NCBI GenBank assembly: GCA_963840425.1
Contig: CAWIYZ010000011.1
Span: forward strand, 62,001 to 126,000
DNA: 64,000 bases
Reading direction: 5' to 3'
Origin: CADEFX01 sp963840425
GTDB taxonomy: Bacteria; Pseudomonadota; Alphaproteobacteria; Rhizobiales; Hyphomicrobiaceae
Shown here: positions 1 through 7,063 of the stretch, piece by piece
How positions within the stretch are numbered: the first letter of the stretch is position 1
Layout of the letters: the number at the start of each line of letters is the position of its first letter
Program-made: the position numbers and the translations under genes
Notes under the pieces: model-generated
Told to the model about the DNA's origin: nothing
The model's database searches: none
Seen by the model: the letters and a program-made list of their open reading frames with translations, nothing else

Positions 1-100
1 TCTCGCCGGCGGCTTTGACAATGGCGAGCCCGCCCAGAAACCACAGCGCCTCGCCTTCCTCGCGCGTCAGCGCGATCGGTTCGAGCTCTTTGCTCGCCAC
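1..100 (-). CDS. Cupin-domain protein, N-terminal part, cut by window edge
   Basis: Reading the minus strand from a GTG at 98-100 gives an open frame to the window edge whose text (SKELEPIALTREEGEALWF, then LGGLAIVKAAGE) has the look of the start of small cupin proteins, where a 'GEALWFLGGLAIVKA' stretch precedes the metal-binding histidines. A GGAG lies about 13 bases upstream of the GTG. An ATG at 104-106 has better spacing but opens another frame, so either GTG is the start or one base is wrong. The gene is divergent from the ArsR gene and may share its control region. The rest of the protein lies outside the window. Confidence 0.5.
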   Translation of the reverse strand, partial: MASKELEPIALTREEGEALWFLGGLAIVKAAGE

Positions 101-199
101 TCATGTCGCGAATCTCCAAAAAGACGCTCGCACGCTTATCAGAAGGCATCATCGGAACGCCCTTGACTCTCGGTCTGAACGCCCTTACTTAGCTGATAC

Positions 200-209
200 G
201 TTAATTAAC
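200..209. promoter_or_regulatory. Perfect palindrome GTTAATTAAC, candidate ArsR operator
   Basis: A 10-base perfect palindrome in an AT-rich patch lies 18 bases before the ArsR start codon, in the gap between the divergent cupin and arsR-type genes. ArsR repressors commonly bind AT-rich inverted repeats overlapping their own promoter, so autoregulation is a reasonable inference. No protein-DNA evidence is available here. Confidence 0.45.
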
Positions 210-227
210 ATATTGGTCAAATACAGC

Positions 228-584
228 ATGACCTCGGACCGCCTCAGCGCCACATTCTCCGCCCTCGCCGATCCCACGCGGCGCGCCATCCTGGCGCGGC
301 TCGCGCTCGGCGAAACCACCGTGTCCGAGCTCGCGGAACCTTTCGACATGAGCCTGCCTGCCGTCTCCCGGCACCTCAAGGTGCTGGAGCGCGCGGGCCT
401 GATTGCGCGCGGCCGTGAAGCACAGTGGCGCCCCTGCCGCATCGAGCCCGGCCCGCTGGAAGCAGTCGACACTTGGCTCGAGAGCTACCGCCGCTTCTGG
501 GAACACAGTTTCGACCGCCTCGAAGATTATCTGCAGACCCTGCAAGCCAAGGAGAAGAAGCGTGGCCGTAAAGGCAAAAGATAG
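228..584 (+). CDS. ArsR-family winged-helix transcriptional regulator
   Basis: A 118-residue protein beginning MTSDRLSATFSALADPTRR, the usual opening of ArsR repressors of the subgroup linked to AHSA1 proteins. The recognition region 'VSELAEPFDMSLPAVSRHL' followed by 'KVLERAGLI' is a classic winged helix-turn-helix. The cysteine pair typical of metal-sensing ArsR members is absent, so a metal ligand is unlikely. The frame stays open upstream to about position 15, but the ATG at 228 starts exactly at the family N-terminus. It is the first gene of a twelve-gene same-strand run ending at 6764 and ends 8 bases before the next start, so it probably represses this set. The inducer is unknown. Confidence 0.88.
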   Translation: MTSDRLSATFSALADPTRRAILARLALGETTVSELAEPFDMSLPAVSRHLKVLERAGLIARGREAQWRPCRIEPGPLEAVDTWLESYRRFWEHSFDRLEDYLQTLQAKEKKRGRKGKR

Positions 585-591
585 GCACGTC

Positions 592-1059
592 ATGGAACTG
601 ACACGGCCGTCAGACCGCGAGTTCGTTCTGACGCGCGTGTTCGATGCACCGCGCGCGCTCGTGTTCGAGGCCTGGACGCGGCCCGAGCACGTCAAGCAGT
701 GGTACGGCTGCGGCGCTTTCGCGTTACAGGCGTGCGAGATCGAGCTGCGCGTCGGCGGCACGTACCGCTACACCATGCGGTCGCCTGATGGGGTCGATCA
801 CACCATGACAGGCGTCTATCACGAAATCTCGCCGCCCGAACGCCTCGTCTACTCCGAGCGTTACATCACACACGGATTTGAGAGCAACGAGGCAGTCGTG
901 ACCGTGACGTTCGTCGAGCAGAACGGCAGGACAACGCTGACCAGCACGGTGCGCCATCAGTCGGCGGCCGATCGCGATGGACACCTCAACTCCGGCGTCG
1001 AGAAGGGCGCGGCCGAAGTCTTCGACCGTCTCGCCGCACATCTGGCAACCATGATCTGA
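592..1059 (+). CDS. SRPBCC/AHSA1-family protein (START-like fold)
   Basis: A 155-residue protein with the AHSA1/CalC signature: 'FDAPRALVFEAWTRPEHVKQ' then W-YG near residues 15-40, 'GGTYRYTMRSPDG' in the middle and 'ERLVYSERY' after it. These proteins form a helix-grip cavity that binds hydrophobic ligands; no enzyme activity can be read from sequence. It follows the ArsR gene by 8 bases, the common ArsR-AHSA1 pairing. A GTG at 562 in the same frame would add ten residues and overlap the ArsR gene; the ATG at 592 is preferred because it matches the usual family start. Confidence 0.87.
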   Translation: MELTRPSDREFVLTRVFDAPRALVFEAWTRPEHVKQWYGCGAFALQACEIELRVGGTYRYTMRSPDGVDHTMTGVYHEISPPERLVYSERYITHGFESNEAVVTVTFVEQNGRTTLTSTVRHQSAADRDGHLNSGVEKGAAEVFDRLAAHLATMI

Positions 1060-1077
1060 GCACAGGAGGAAACGAGC

Positions 1078-1542
1078 ATGGCCAAGCAACCCAAACCGCT
1101 GCCCGTCAACCCCTACCTCACAGTGAAAGGCGCCGCCGACGCCATCGCCTTCTATCAAAAGGCTTTCGGCGCCGAGGAGAATGCGCGCATGCCGGCCCAG
1201 GACGGCAAGCGCATCATGCACGCCTGCCTCACCATCAACGGCGGCGCCGTCATGCTGTCCGACGAGTTTCCGGAATACGCGGAACATGGCGCCACCAACG
1301 CGCCGAGCAAGGACAAGCCGGCGCCGGTGGCCACGTGCCTGCAGCTCACCAAGCCGGCGGAGGTCGATGCCATGTACCAGCGTGCGGTCGAGGCTGGCTG
1401 CATGACCACTATGGCCCCCGAGAACACGTTCTGGGATGCGCGCTTCGCCATGCTAGTCGACCCGTTCGGACATCGCTGGATGCTGAACGCGCCGCTGCCG
1501 AAGAAGCCGGCGGCGAAGAAGAAGCAGCAGCCGGCCGGCTGA
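1078..1542 (+). CDS. VOC-family (glyoxalase/PhnB-like) protein
   Basis: A 154-residue vicinal-oxygen-chelate protein of the PhnB type: 'VNPYLTVKGAADAIAFYQKA' at the start, 'ARMPAQDGKRIMHACLTING' in the middle and 'DPFGHRWML' near the end, matching the two beta-alpha-beta-beta-beta modules. The C-terminus is a lysine/alanine-rich tail. Preceded by AGGAGG at about 1066. Family members include glyoxalases, dioxygenases and antibiotic-binding proteins; the substrate cannot be assigned. Third gene of the ArsR-headed run. Confidence 0.87.
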   Translation: MAKQPKPLPVNPYLTVKGAADAIAFYQKAFGAEENARMPAQDGKRIMHACLTINGGAVMLSDEFPEYAEHGATNAPSKDKPAPVATCLQLTKPAEVDAMYQRAVEAGCMTTMAPENTFWDARFAMLVDPFGHRWMLNAPLPKKPAAKKKQQPAG

Positions 1543-1612
1543 CAGCGAAAGAGCGAGCCGCAGATCGATCGCGCCGGCTGCCCTACGGGCGGGCGGAAGC
1601 AAGGAGCATTAC

Positions 1613-2020
1613 ATGCAGACAACGGCACCTTCGGAGACGGCCACAACACGGCAGATATGGGCCGGGCGCGTGATGAGCGGCACCGTCGTCGCCTTTCTGC
1701 TGTTCGACGAAATCATCAAGCTGATCCCGCTCGACATTGTGGTGACGACCTCCGAGCAGCTCGGCATTCCTACGCACTTGGCGCGTACGCTCGGCGTCCT
1801 CACTTTGATCGGTACCATCCTCTATGCGGTCCCGCGCACCTCCGTGCTGGGCGCCATCCTGCTCACCGGCTATCTCGGTGGCGCCATCTACACGCATCTG
1901 CGCATCGGCAGTCCCGTGTTCAGCCATTTGCTCTTTGGCGTCTACCTCGGCTTGATGATTTGGGGCGGCCTCTACCTGCGCGATGGGCGCGTGCGCGCTC
2001 TCATTCCCTTCCGGCGCTAG
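1613..2020 (+). CDS. DoxX-like membrane protein
   Basis: A 135-residue protein with four predicted membrane segments: about residues 18-36, 52-72, 75-92 and 98-118. The stretch 'FLLFDEIIKLIPLDIV' after the first helix and 'LGAILLTGYLGGAIYTHLR' are typical of DoxX-like proteins that sit beside AHSA1 and ArsR genes in rhizobia. A GGAG lies about 10 bases before the ATG. Its function is unknown; DoxX-like proteins have been linked to thiol and redox stress in other bacteria, which fits the neighbourhood but is not shown here. Confidence 0.85.
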   Translation: MQTTAPSETATTRQIWAGRVMSGTVVAFLLFDEIIKLIPLDIVVTTSEQLGIPTHLARTLGVLTLIGTILYAVPRTSVLGAILLTGYLGGAIYTHLRIGSPVFSHLLFGVYLGLMIWGGLYLRDGRVRALIPFRR

Positions 2021-2034
2021 CAGACGAGTGCACC

Positions 2035-2508
2035 ATGGCCCAACACACCGCCGCACCCCTGGAGCCCACCGAGCGCGAGCTTGTCATTACGCGCATCTTC
2101 GACGCACCGCGCGAGTTGGTGTTCCGCATGTGGACCGACCCCCGCCACGCCATTCGCTGGTGGGGACCCAAGCATCATCCCGCTGTTCACCTCGAGATGG
2201 ACGTGCGCCCCGGCGGCCGTTGGCGCAACTGCCTGCGCTCCACGGCAACGGGTGACTTATGGCACCACGGCGTGTTTCGCGAGGTCGTATCACCCGAGCG
2301 CCTCGTCTTCACCTTCGTGTGGGAGGAGGAAGGCGAACGAGGTCTGGAAACGCTCGTCACGGTCACGTTCGCGGACGAGCGCGGCAAGACACGCATGACG
2401 ATGCGCCAGGCGCCGTTCCAGTCCGTCGGCGAGCGCGACGGCCACGGCGAAGGCTGGAACAGCACGTTCGACCGCCTCGCCGAGCATCTTTCACCCCAGC
2501 AAGCCTGA
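2035..2508 (+). CDS. SRPBCC/AHSA1-family protein
   Basis: A 157-residue second AHSA1 paralogue: 'ITRIFDAPRELVFRMWTDPR' followed by 'HAIRWWGPKHH' and 'EMDVRPGGRWRNCLRS' are the family landmarks, with 'ERLVFTFVWEEEG' near the middle and 'GWNSTFDRLAEHL' at the end, a conserved AHSA1 C-terminus. It starts 15 bases after the DoxX-like gene. The protein is clearly diverged from the copy at 592-1059, so this is not a recent tandem duplication. Ligand unknown. Confidence 0.87.
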   Translation: MAQHTAAPLEPTERELVITRIFDAPRELVFRMWTDPRHAIRWWGPKHHPAVHLEMDVRPGGRWRNCLRSTATGDLWHHGVFREVVSPERLVFTFVWEEEGERGLETLVTVTFADERGKTRMTMRQAPFQSVGERDGHGEGWNSTFDRLAEHLSPQQA

Positions 2509-2542
2509 AACCTCCGCCGCAGAATCAAACGGAGTATCCGAC

Positions 2543-3270
2543 ATGCAGGTCAACAAGATCGTGTCCCGTGACGAATGGCTCACCGCACGCAAGGCGCACC
2601 TAAAGAACGAGAAGGCACTGACCCGCATGCGCGACCTCGTCGCCACCGAACGGCGTGCCTGCCCTGGGTCAAGGTCGAGAAGGAGTACGTGTTCGACACG
2701 ACCGAGGGCAAGCAGACGCTCGCCGACCTGTTCGGCGACAACAGCCAGCTCATCGTGCACCACTTCATGTGGCGGCATGACCTGGACCAAGGCTGCGCGA
2801 GCTGCTCGCTGGAAGCCGACCACGCCGAAGGCGCGCTCGTGCACCTGGAGCATCATGACGTCAGCTACGTGCGCGTGTCGCGCGCGCCGCTGGCCAAGCT
2901 GCAGGCTTACAAGCAGCGTCTCGGCTGGAACGCGAAGTGGGTGTCGTCCTACGCCAACACCTTCAACTACGACTATCACGTGTCGTTCACGAAGGATCAG
3001 CTCGCCAAGGGCAAGGTCGACTACAACTACGGCATGGGCGAAGGCTTCGACGAGCTCCCCGGCCTCAGCGTCTTCTTCAAGGACGACGCCGGCACCGTGT
3101 TCCACACCTATTCGAGCTACGCGCGCGGCAACGAGGAGGTGATCGGTGCGTTCATCTATCTCGACATCACGCCCAAGGGCCGCAACGAGACCGAGATCAT
3201 GGACTGGGTGAAGCGCAACGACGAGTACGACGCGGCAGCGGAAGCGTCGGCGTGCTGCCACTCGTCCTGA
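2543..3270 (+). pseudogene. DUF899 (thioredoxin-like) family protein, one frameshift
   Basis: Residues MQVNKIVSRDEWLTARKAHL through 'MRDLVATERRA' lie in one frame from 2543, and 'LPWVKVEKEYVFDTTEGKQ' onward lies in the next frame to 3270. Joined near 2656-2660 they make a full DUF899 protein of about 241 residues, including 'GCASCSLEADH' (the CxxC-like site), 'ALVHLEHHDVSYVRVSRAPL' and 'FHTYSSYARG'. DUF899 proteins are predicted thioredoxin-fold proteins. One base appears to be missing in the stretch reading CGGCGTGCCTGCCC. Everything downstream is well conserved, so a sequencing indel or a very recent mutation is likely. Sits mid-way in the ArsR-headed run. Confidence 0.82.
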
Positions 3271-3312
3271 CAGGCGTGCGCGTTGCGATACGCAAGAAAA
3301 GGAGCTCACCGG

Positions 3313-3957
3313 ATGATCACGATTTCTGCCTTCAAATGGGTTCCGGATTTCGCTCAGGGCCAAGTGCGCGATCTACGTGCGCGCTGGGCGCTGGAGGAGG
3401 CCGGCCTGCCCTACAGGACGCGCCTTCTCGAGATGGGCGACCAGAACAAGCCGGACTACCGCGCCCTGCAGCCCTTCGGTCAGGTGCCGATACTCGATGA
3501 CGACGGCTTTGTCCTCTTCGAATCGGGCGCCATCGTGCTGCACATCGGCGAGCGCAGCGAGGCCCTGCTGCCGAAAGACCCGAAGGCGCGCGCGCGGGCG
3601 ACGCAATGGCTCATCGCCGCGCTCAATTCCATCGAGCCGTTCGTCATCAATGTCGCGCTGATCGATCTCTTCTACGCGGATCAGGAATGGGCCAAGCTGC
3701 GCCGTCCGGGCGCGGTGGAGTTCGTGCAAAAGCGCCTTGCCGCCCTCTCCAAAGCACTCGGCGACAAGCCCTATCTCGATGACGACCGCTTTACGGCGGG
3801 CGATTTGATGATGACTACGGTGCTCAGGATCCTCGAGCACACCGACATCGTCACCAGTGACAGGCGCCTCGCCGCATATGTCGAGCGCTGCACCGCCAGA
3901 CCGGCCTTCAAGCGCGCGTTCGATGCGCAGATCGGCGACTTCAAACAGGCGGCTTGA
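3313..3957 (+). CDS. Glutathione S-transferase family protein
   Basis: A 214-residue cytosolic GST. The N-terminal thioredoxin-like domain shows 'LRARWALEEAGLPYRTRLL' and the cis-proline loop 'QPFGQVPILDDDGFVLFESG', where E-S is the glutathione gamma-glutamyl contact. The C-terminal helical domain carries 'DRFTAGDLMMTTVLRIL', the N-capping box of GSTs. The ATG at 3313 follows AGGAG by 9 bases. The likely role is glutathione conjugation or reduction of electrophiles; the substrate cannot be named. Confidence 0.88.
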   Translation: MITISAFKWVPDFAQGQVRDLRARWALEEAGLPYRTRLLEMGDQNKPDYRALQPFGQVPILDDDGFVLFESGAIVLHIGERSEALLPKDPKARARATQWLIAALNSIEPFVINVALIDLFYADQEWAKLRRPGAVEFVQKRLAALSKALGDKPYLDDDRFTAGDLMMTTVLRILEHTDIVTSDRRLAAYVERCTARPAFKRAFDAQIGDFKQAA

Positions 3958-4029
3958 ACACGCAGCGATGGACCGTCGCGTCGCCCCACGAGCCTACACA
4001 TGCGTCTTTCAGTCAGGAGATCTTGAACC

Positions 4030-4524
4030 ATGAGCCAGTCTTCCATGCAAAAAGTCGTGCCGTTTCTGTGGTTCGCCAAGGAGGCGGCAGAAGCCGCGCG
4101 GTTCTACGCCTCGGTGTTCCCCGACTCCCACGTCGACAGCGCCACGCCTATGAACGCTGATTCCCCGAGTGGGCCTGCCGGCTCGGTCACGGTCGTCCAC
4201 TTCACACTGTTCGGGCAGAAATTCATGGCCATGAGCGCCGGCCCGCACCACGAGTTCAACGATGCGATCTCGTTCATGGTGAACTGCACCTCGCAGGCGG
4301 AGATCGATCGCTACTGGAACGCGATACTTGAAGGCGGTGGGAAGGAGCAGGCCTGCGGCTGGATCACGGACAAGTATGGCGTGCGCTGGCAGATCACGCC
4401 CACCGCACTCAACGAGATGATGTCCAGTCCGGACAGGACCAAGGCCAAACGTGTGGCCGAGGAGATGATGAAACAGGTGAAATTCGACATCGCCAAACTC
4501 AAGGCGGCGTTCGAAGGTCGCTGA
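4030..4524 (+). CDS. VOC-family protein (PhnB / 3-demethylubiquinone-methyltransferase-like)
   Basis: A 164-residue protein with the opening 'KVVPFLWFAKEAAEAARFYA' then 'SVFPDSHVDSATPM', the middle 'HFTLFGQKFMAMSAGPHHEF' and the ending 'CGWITDKYGVRWQITPTAL', all typical of the family annotated as 3-demethylubiquinone-9 3-methyltransferase domain proteins. Despite that name, the fold is VOC and methyltransferase activity is not expected. AGGAG lies 10 bases upstream. It is only distantly similar to the VOC protein at 1078-1542. Confidence 0.87.
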   Translation: MSQSSMQKVVPFLWFAKEAAEAARFYASVFPDSHVDSATPMNADSPSGPAGSVTVVHFTLFGQKFMAMSAGPHHEFNDAISFMVNCTSQAEIDRYWNAILEGGGKEQACGWITDKYGVRWQITPTALNEMMSSPDRTKAKRVAEEMMKQVKFDIAKLKAAFEGR

Positions 4525-4552
4525 GAGCGCGACACCAGAAAAGGAGGTTTCG

Positions 4553-4915
4553 ATGTCATATGTCGATGGCTTTATCGTCCCCGTGCCGAAGAAGAAGATG
4601 AAGGCCTACCGCGACTTGGCCGAGCTCGCCGCCAAGGTGTGGAAGGAGCACGGCGCGCTCGACTACAAGGAGTGCGTCGCCGATGACGTCAAAGTGGGTA
4701 AGTGGACGTCGTTCCCGCGCAGCGTTGATCTGAAGCCCGGGGAGACGGTGGTGTTCTCCTACATCCTCTACAAGTCGCGGGCGCACCGCGACAAGGTCCT
4801 CGCCAAGGTCATGAAAGATCCGCGGCTGGAAAAAATGATGGACCCGAAAACCATGCCCTTCGACGGCAAGCGCATGATCTACGGCGGCTTCAAGACCGTG
4901 GTGGATATGCCGTAG
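4553..4915 (+). CDS. DUF1428 family protein (YbaA-like)
   Basis: A 120-residue protein matching DUF1428 over its whole length: 'MSYVDGFIVPVPKKKMKAYR' at the start, 'WKEHGALDYKECVADDV' and 'FSYILYKSRAHRDKV' in the middle, 'MPFDGKRMIYGGFKTVVD' at the end. The family has a dimeric alpha-beta-barrel fold and no known function. AAGGAGG lies 7 bases before the ATG. It belongs to the ArsR-headed run. Confidence 0.9.
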   Translation: MSYVDGFIVPVPKKKMKAYRDLAELAAKVWKEHGALDYKECVADDVKVGKWTSFPRSVDLKPGETVVFSYILYKSRAHRDKVLAKVMKDPRLEKMMDPKTMPFDGKRMIYGGFKTVVDMP

Positions 4916-5002
4916 AGCAGGCTCGTTTGAGCTGCCGCACCGCTGACATGCGAAGCGGCTGTTATCGGCCCGATTCGAGACGCAGCAATGAGAGGTCCGC
5001 CA

Positions 5003-5539
5003 ATGTTGAAGAAAATCCTGCTCGGCCTCATCGCCATCATCGCAATATTCGCCGGCTACGTGGCCCTGCAGCCGTCCGACTTCCGCATCACGCGCTCGAC
5101 CACTGTCGCCGCGCCGCCGGCGGTGGTCTTCGATCAGGTGAACGATTTCCACAAATGGGACGCATGGTCGCCGTGGGCCAAGCTCGACCCCAACGCCAAG
5201 GCCATCTTCGAAGGCGCGCCGGCAGGAGAGGGTGCCGTCTTGAAGTGGGCCGGCAACAACGAGATCGGCGAAGGCACGATGACACTGACCGAGAGCCGGC
5301 CCGGTGAGCTGGTCCGCATCAACCTCGAGTTCGTGAAGCCGATGCCCGGCACCAGCACCGCCGAGTTCACATTCAGGCCGCAGGGCGATCAGACCACCGT
5401 GACCTGGTCCATGTTCGGCCAGAACAACTTCATCACGCGCGCCATCTGCATGGTCATGAACCAGGACAAGATGGTGGGCGGCTATTTCGAGAAGGGGTTA
5501 GCGAGCCTGAAGGCGGTGGCGGAAGGCGCACGCAAATAG
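5003..5539 (+). CDS. SRPBCC-family protein with N-terminal membrane anchor
   Basis: A 178-residue protein with one N-terminal hydrophobic helix (residues about 3-20, 'MLKKILLGLIAIIAIFAGYV') and a polyketide-cyclase-type SRPBCC domain: 'TTVAAPPAVVFDQVNDFHKW' then 'DAWSPWAKLDPNAK', and 'TTVTWSMFGQNNF'. The ATG at 5003 is preferred over 4988 because the hydrophobic helix then begins at the N-terminus. It probably faces the periplasm as an anchored lipid- or ligand-binding domain. The third SRPBCC protein of the cluster, from a different subfamily than the other two. Confidence 0.85.
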   Translation: MLKKILLGLIAIIAIFAGYVALQPSDFRITRSTTVAAPPAVVFDQVNDFHKWDAWSPWAKLDPNAKAIFEGAPAGEGAVLKWAGNNEIGEGTMTLTESRPGELVRINLEFVKPMPGTSTAEFTFRPQGDQTTVTWSMFGQNNFITRAICMVMNQDKMVGGYFEKGLASLKAVAEGARK

Positions 5540-5597
5540 CGTCAGTCATTGTGCGCATCGAGTGCGCGTGATGCGGTGTGCTGCCCGGAGGGTGATG

Positions 5598-6074
5598 ATG
5601 GAACGCCTGCTCGATGGCCTGACGTTCCTTGCCGCGCTCGGCTCCGGCTTGATGGCTGGGCTCTTCTTCGCCTTCTCGGCTTTCATCATGACTGCCTTCG
5701 GCCGCTTGACGGCGGCCGGGGGTATCGCCGCCATGACCGCCATCAACGTGGCAATTCTCAATCCCCTCTTCTTCGCCGTGTTCTTCGGCACCGCCGCCGT
5801 ATCGGTTGTATTGGCGATTGCCGCACTCACTGGCTGGTTCGCGCCCGGCGCAATGTGGCTGCTCGTCGGCTGCCTTCTCTACCTCGTCGGCAATATCGTC
5901 GTGACGATGATCTTCAACGTGCCGCTCAACAATGCGCTCGCCGCGGCCGACCCAGTCAGCACCGCCGGAGCCACCTTGTGGACCCGCTATCTGTCGGTCT
6001 GGACCGCCTGGAACCACGTGCGCACCGTCGCCTGCCTCGCGGCAACCGCGTGTTTCACTATGGCGTTGCGCTGA
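5598..6074 (+). CDS. DUF1772 (anthrone-oxygenase-like) membrane protein
   Basis: A 158-residue membrane protein with four hydrophobic segments (about residues 5-28, 48-72, 80-103 and 132-155). The text 'FNVPLNNALAAADP' and 'WNHVRTVACLAATACF' matches the DUF1772 family, related to fungal anthrone oxygenases. GGAG at 5587-5590 supports the ATG at 5598, with 5595 as an alternative giving MM. The function in bacteria is unknown. Member of the ArsR-headed run. Confidence 0.85.
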   Translation: MERLLDGLTFLAALGSGLMAGLFFAFSAFIMTAFGRLTAAGGIAAMTAINVAILNPLFFAVFFGTAAVSVVLAIAALTGWFAPGAMWLLVGCLLYLVGNIVVTMIFNVPLNNALAAADPVSTAGATLWTRYLSVWTAWNHVRTVACLAATACFTMALR

Positions 6075-6116
6075 TCGGCACCACCACTTGCAACTTCCCC
6101 CGTGCGGAGAAACGTC

Positions 6117-6764
6117 ATGTCGCTCACACTTTACTTCCACCCGCTGTCCTCGTTCTGTCACAAGGTGCTGATCGCGCTCTATGAGAACGACACGCCGTTC
6201 GAGGGGCGCATCGTCAATCTCATGGATGAGAACGAGCGCGGCGACTTCGTGAAAATCTGGCCGTTCGGCAAATTCCCCGTACTGCGCATCGAGGATGAGG
6301 ATCGCACCATCCCCGAGTCCAGCATCATCATCGAGTATCTGGACCAGCATCATCCCGGCCCAACGCGCTTCATCCCTAGCGACCCCGACCTCGCGCGTCA
6401 GATGCGGTTCCGCGACCGCTTCTACGATCTCTATTTGCACGTGCCGATGCAGAAGGTCGTCACCGACAAGCTGCGTCCGCCGGGGAAGAACGACCCGCAC
6501 GGCGTAGAGGCCGCCAAGAAGGAGCTTGCCACCTCGCTCGGCCTGATCGAGCAGGATATGGCCGACAAAACCTGGGCCATGGGCGATACGTTCAGCATGG
6601 CCGATTGTGCCGCAGCGCCGCCGCTGTTCTACACCAACATGCTGCAACCCTTCGGCGATACGCATCCCAAGACGGCAGCGTATCTGCAGCGCCTGATGGA
6701 CCGCCCGTCGTACGCTCGCGCGCTCGAGGAAGCGCAGCCGTATTTTGCGATGATTCCGAGGTAG
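6117..6764 (+). CDS. Glutathione S-transferase family protein
   Basis: A 215-residue GST starting MSLTLYFHPLSSFCHKVLIA; the S-x-x-C arrangement near residues 11-14 is the N-terminal active-site region of beta/omega-like GSTs. 'WPFGKFPVLRIEDEDRTIPE' then SSIIIEYLD gives the cis-proline and the E-S glutathione contact, and 'GDTFSMADCAAAPPLFY' the C-terminal capping box. It is the last gene of the ArsR-headed run and is distinct in sequence from the GST at 3313-3957. Confidence 0.88.
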   Translation: MSLTLYFHPLSSFCHKVLIALYENDTPFEGRIVNLMDENERGDFVKIWPFGKFPVLRIEDEDRTIPESSIIIEYLDQHHPGPTRFIPSDPDLARQMRFRDRFYDLYLHVPMQKVVTDKLRPPGKNDPHGVEAAKKELATSLGLIEQDMADKTWAMGDTFSMADCAAAPPLFYTNMLQPFGDTHPKTAAYLQRLMDRPSYARALEEAQPYFAMIPR

Positions 6765-6848
6765 ATCCGCCACTCCACAATCGTTTTTGTCCGCAGCGAT
6801 CTATTAATAAATGTGTGCGCAACTCCGCCGGAGCGAATCACCATACAA

Positions 6849-6972
6849 TTCGTGATACGGAGTCCTCGGGCTCCGTAAATTGGTCCGGTACCTCTCCCCA
6901 GAGGACTCGATCAATCATAGCGTGAAATCGCGTTGTCCCACGGTGGCCTCGTCCCTCCCCAGGACGGGGCCA
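6849..6972. other. Intergenic segment with three consecutive short hairpins
   Basis: The 299-base gap after the GST gene contains no credible gene. It holds three inverted repeats in a row: CGGAG/CTCCG near 6859-6876, CCTCT/AGAGG near 6892-6905, and CGTCC/GGACG near 6948-6964. None is followed by a run of T. The segment could be a structured leader for the next gene at 7064, a terminator region for the GST run, or chance in GC-rich DNA. Confidence 0.3.
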
Positions 6973-7063
6973 CTTGGCTTTACTGCGCCACAGCGTCTCG
7001 CGCACAGGGGCACACTTGTGTATCAGGAGGCAGGGACCTCCATCAGTCGATGGTGATTGTGAG

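Noticed and set aside
5454..6773. Very long minus-strand frame across the DUF1772 and GST genes
   Set aside because: Glycine-, arginine- and histidine-rich shadow text; the plus-strand genes have family motifs and ribosome sites.
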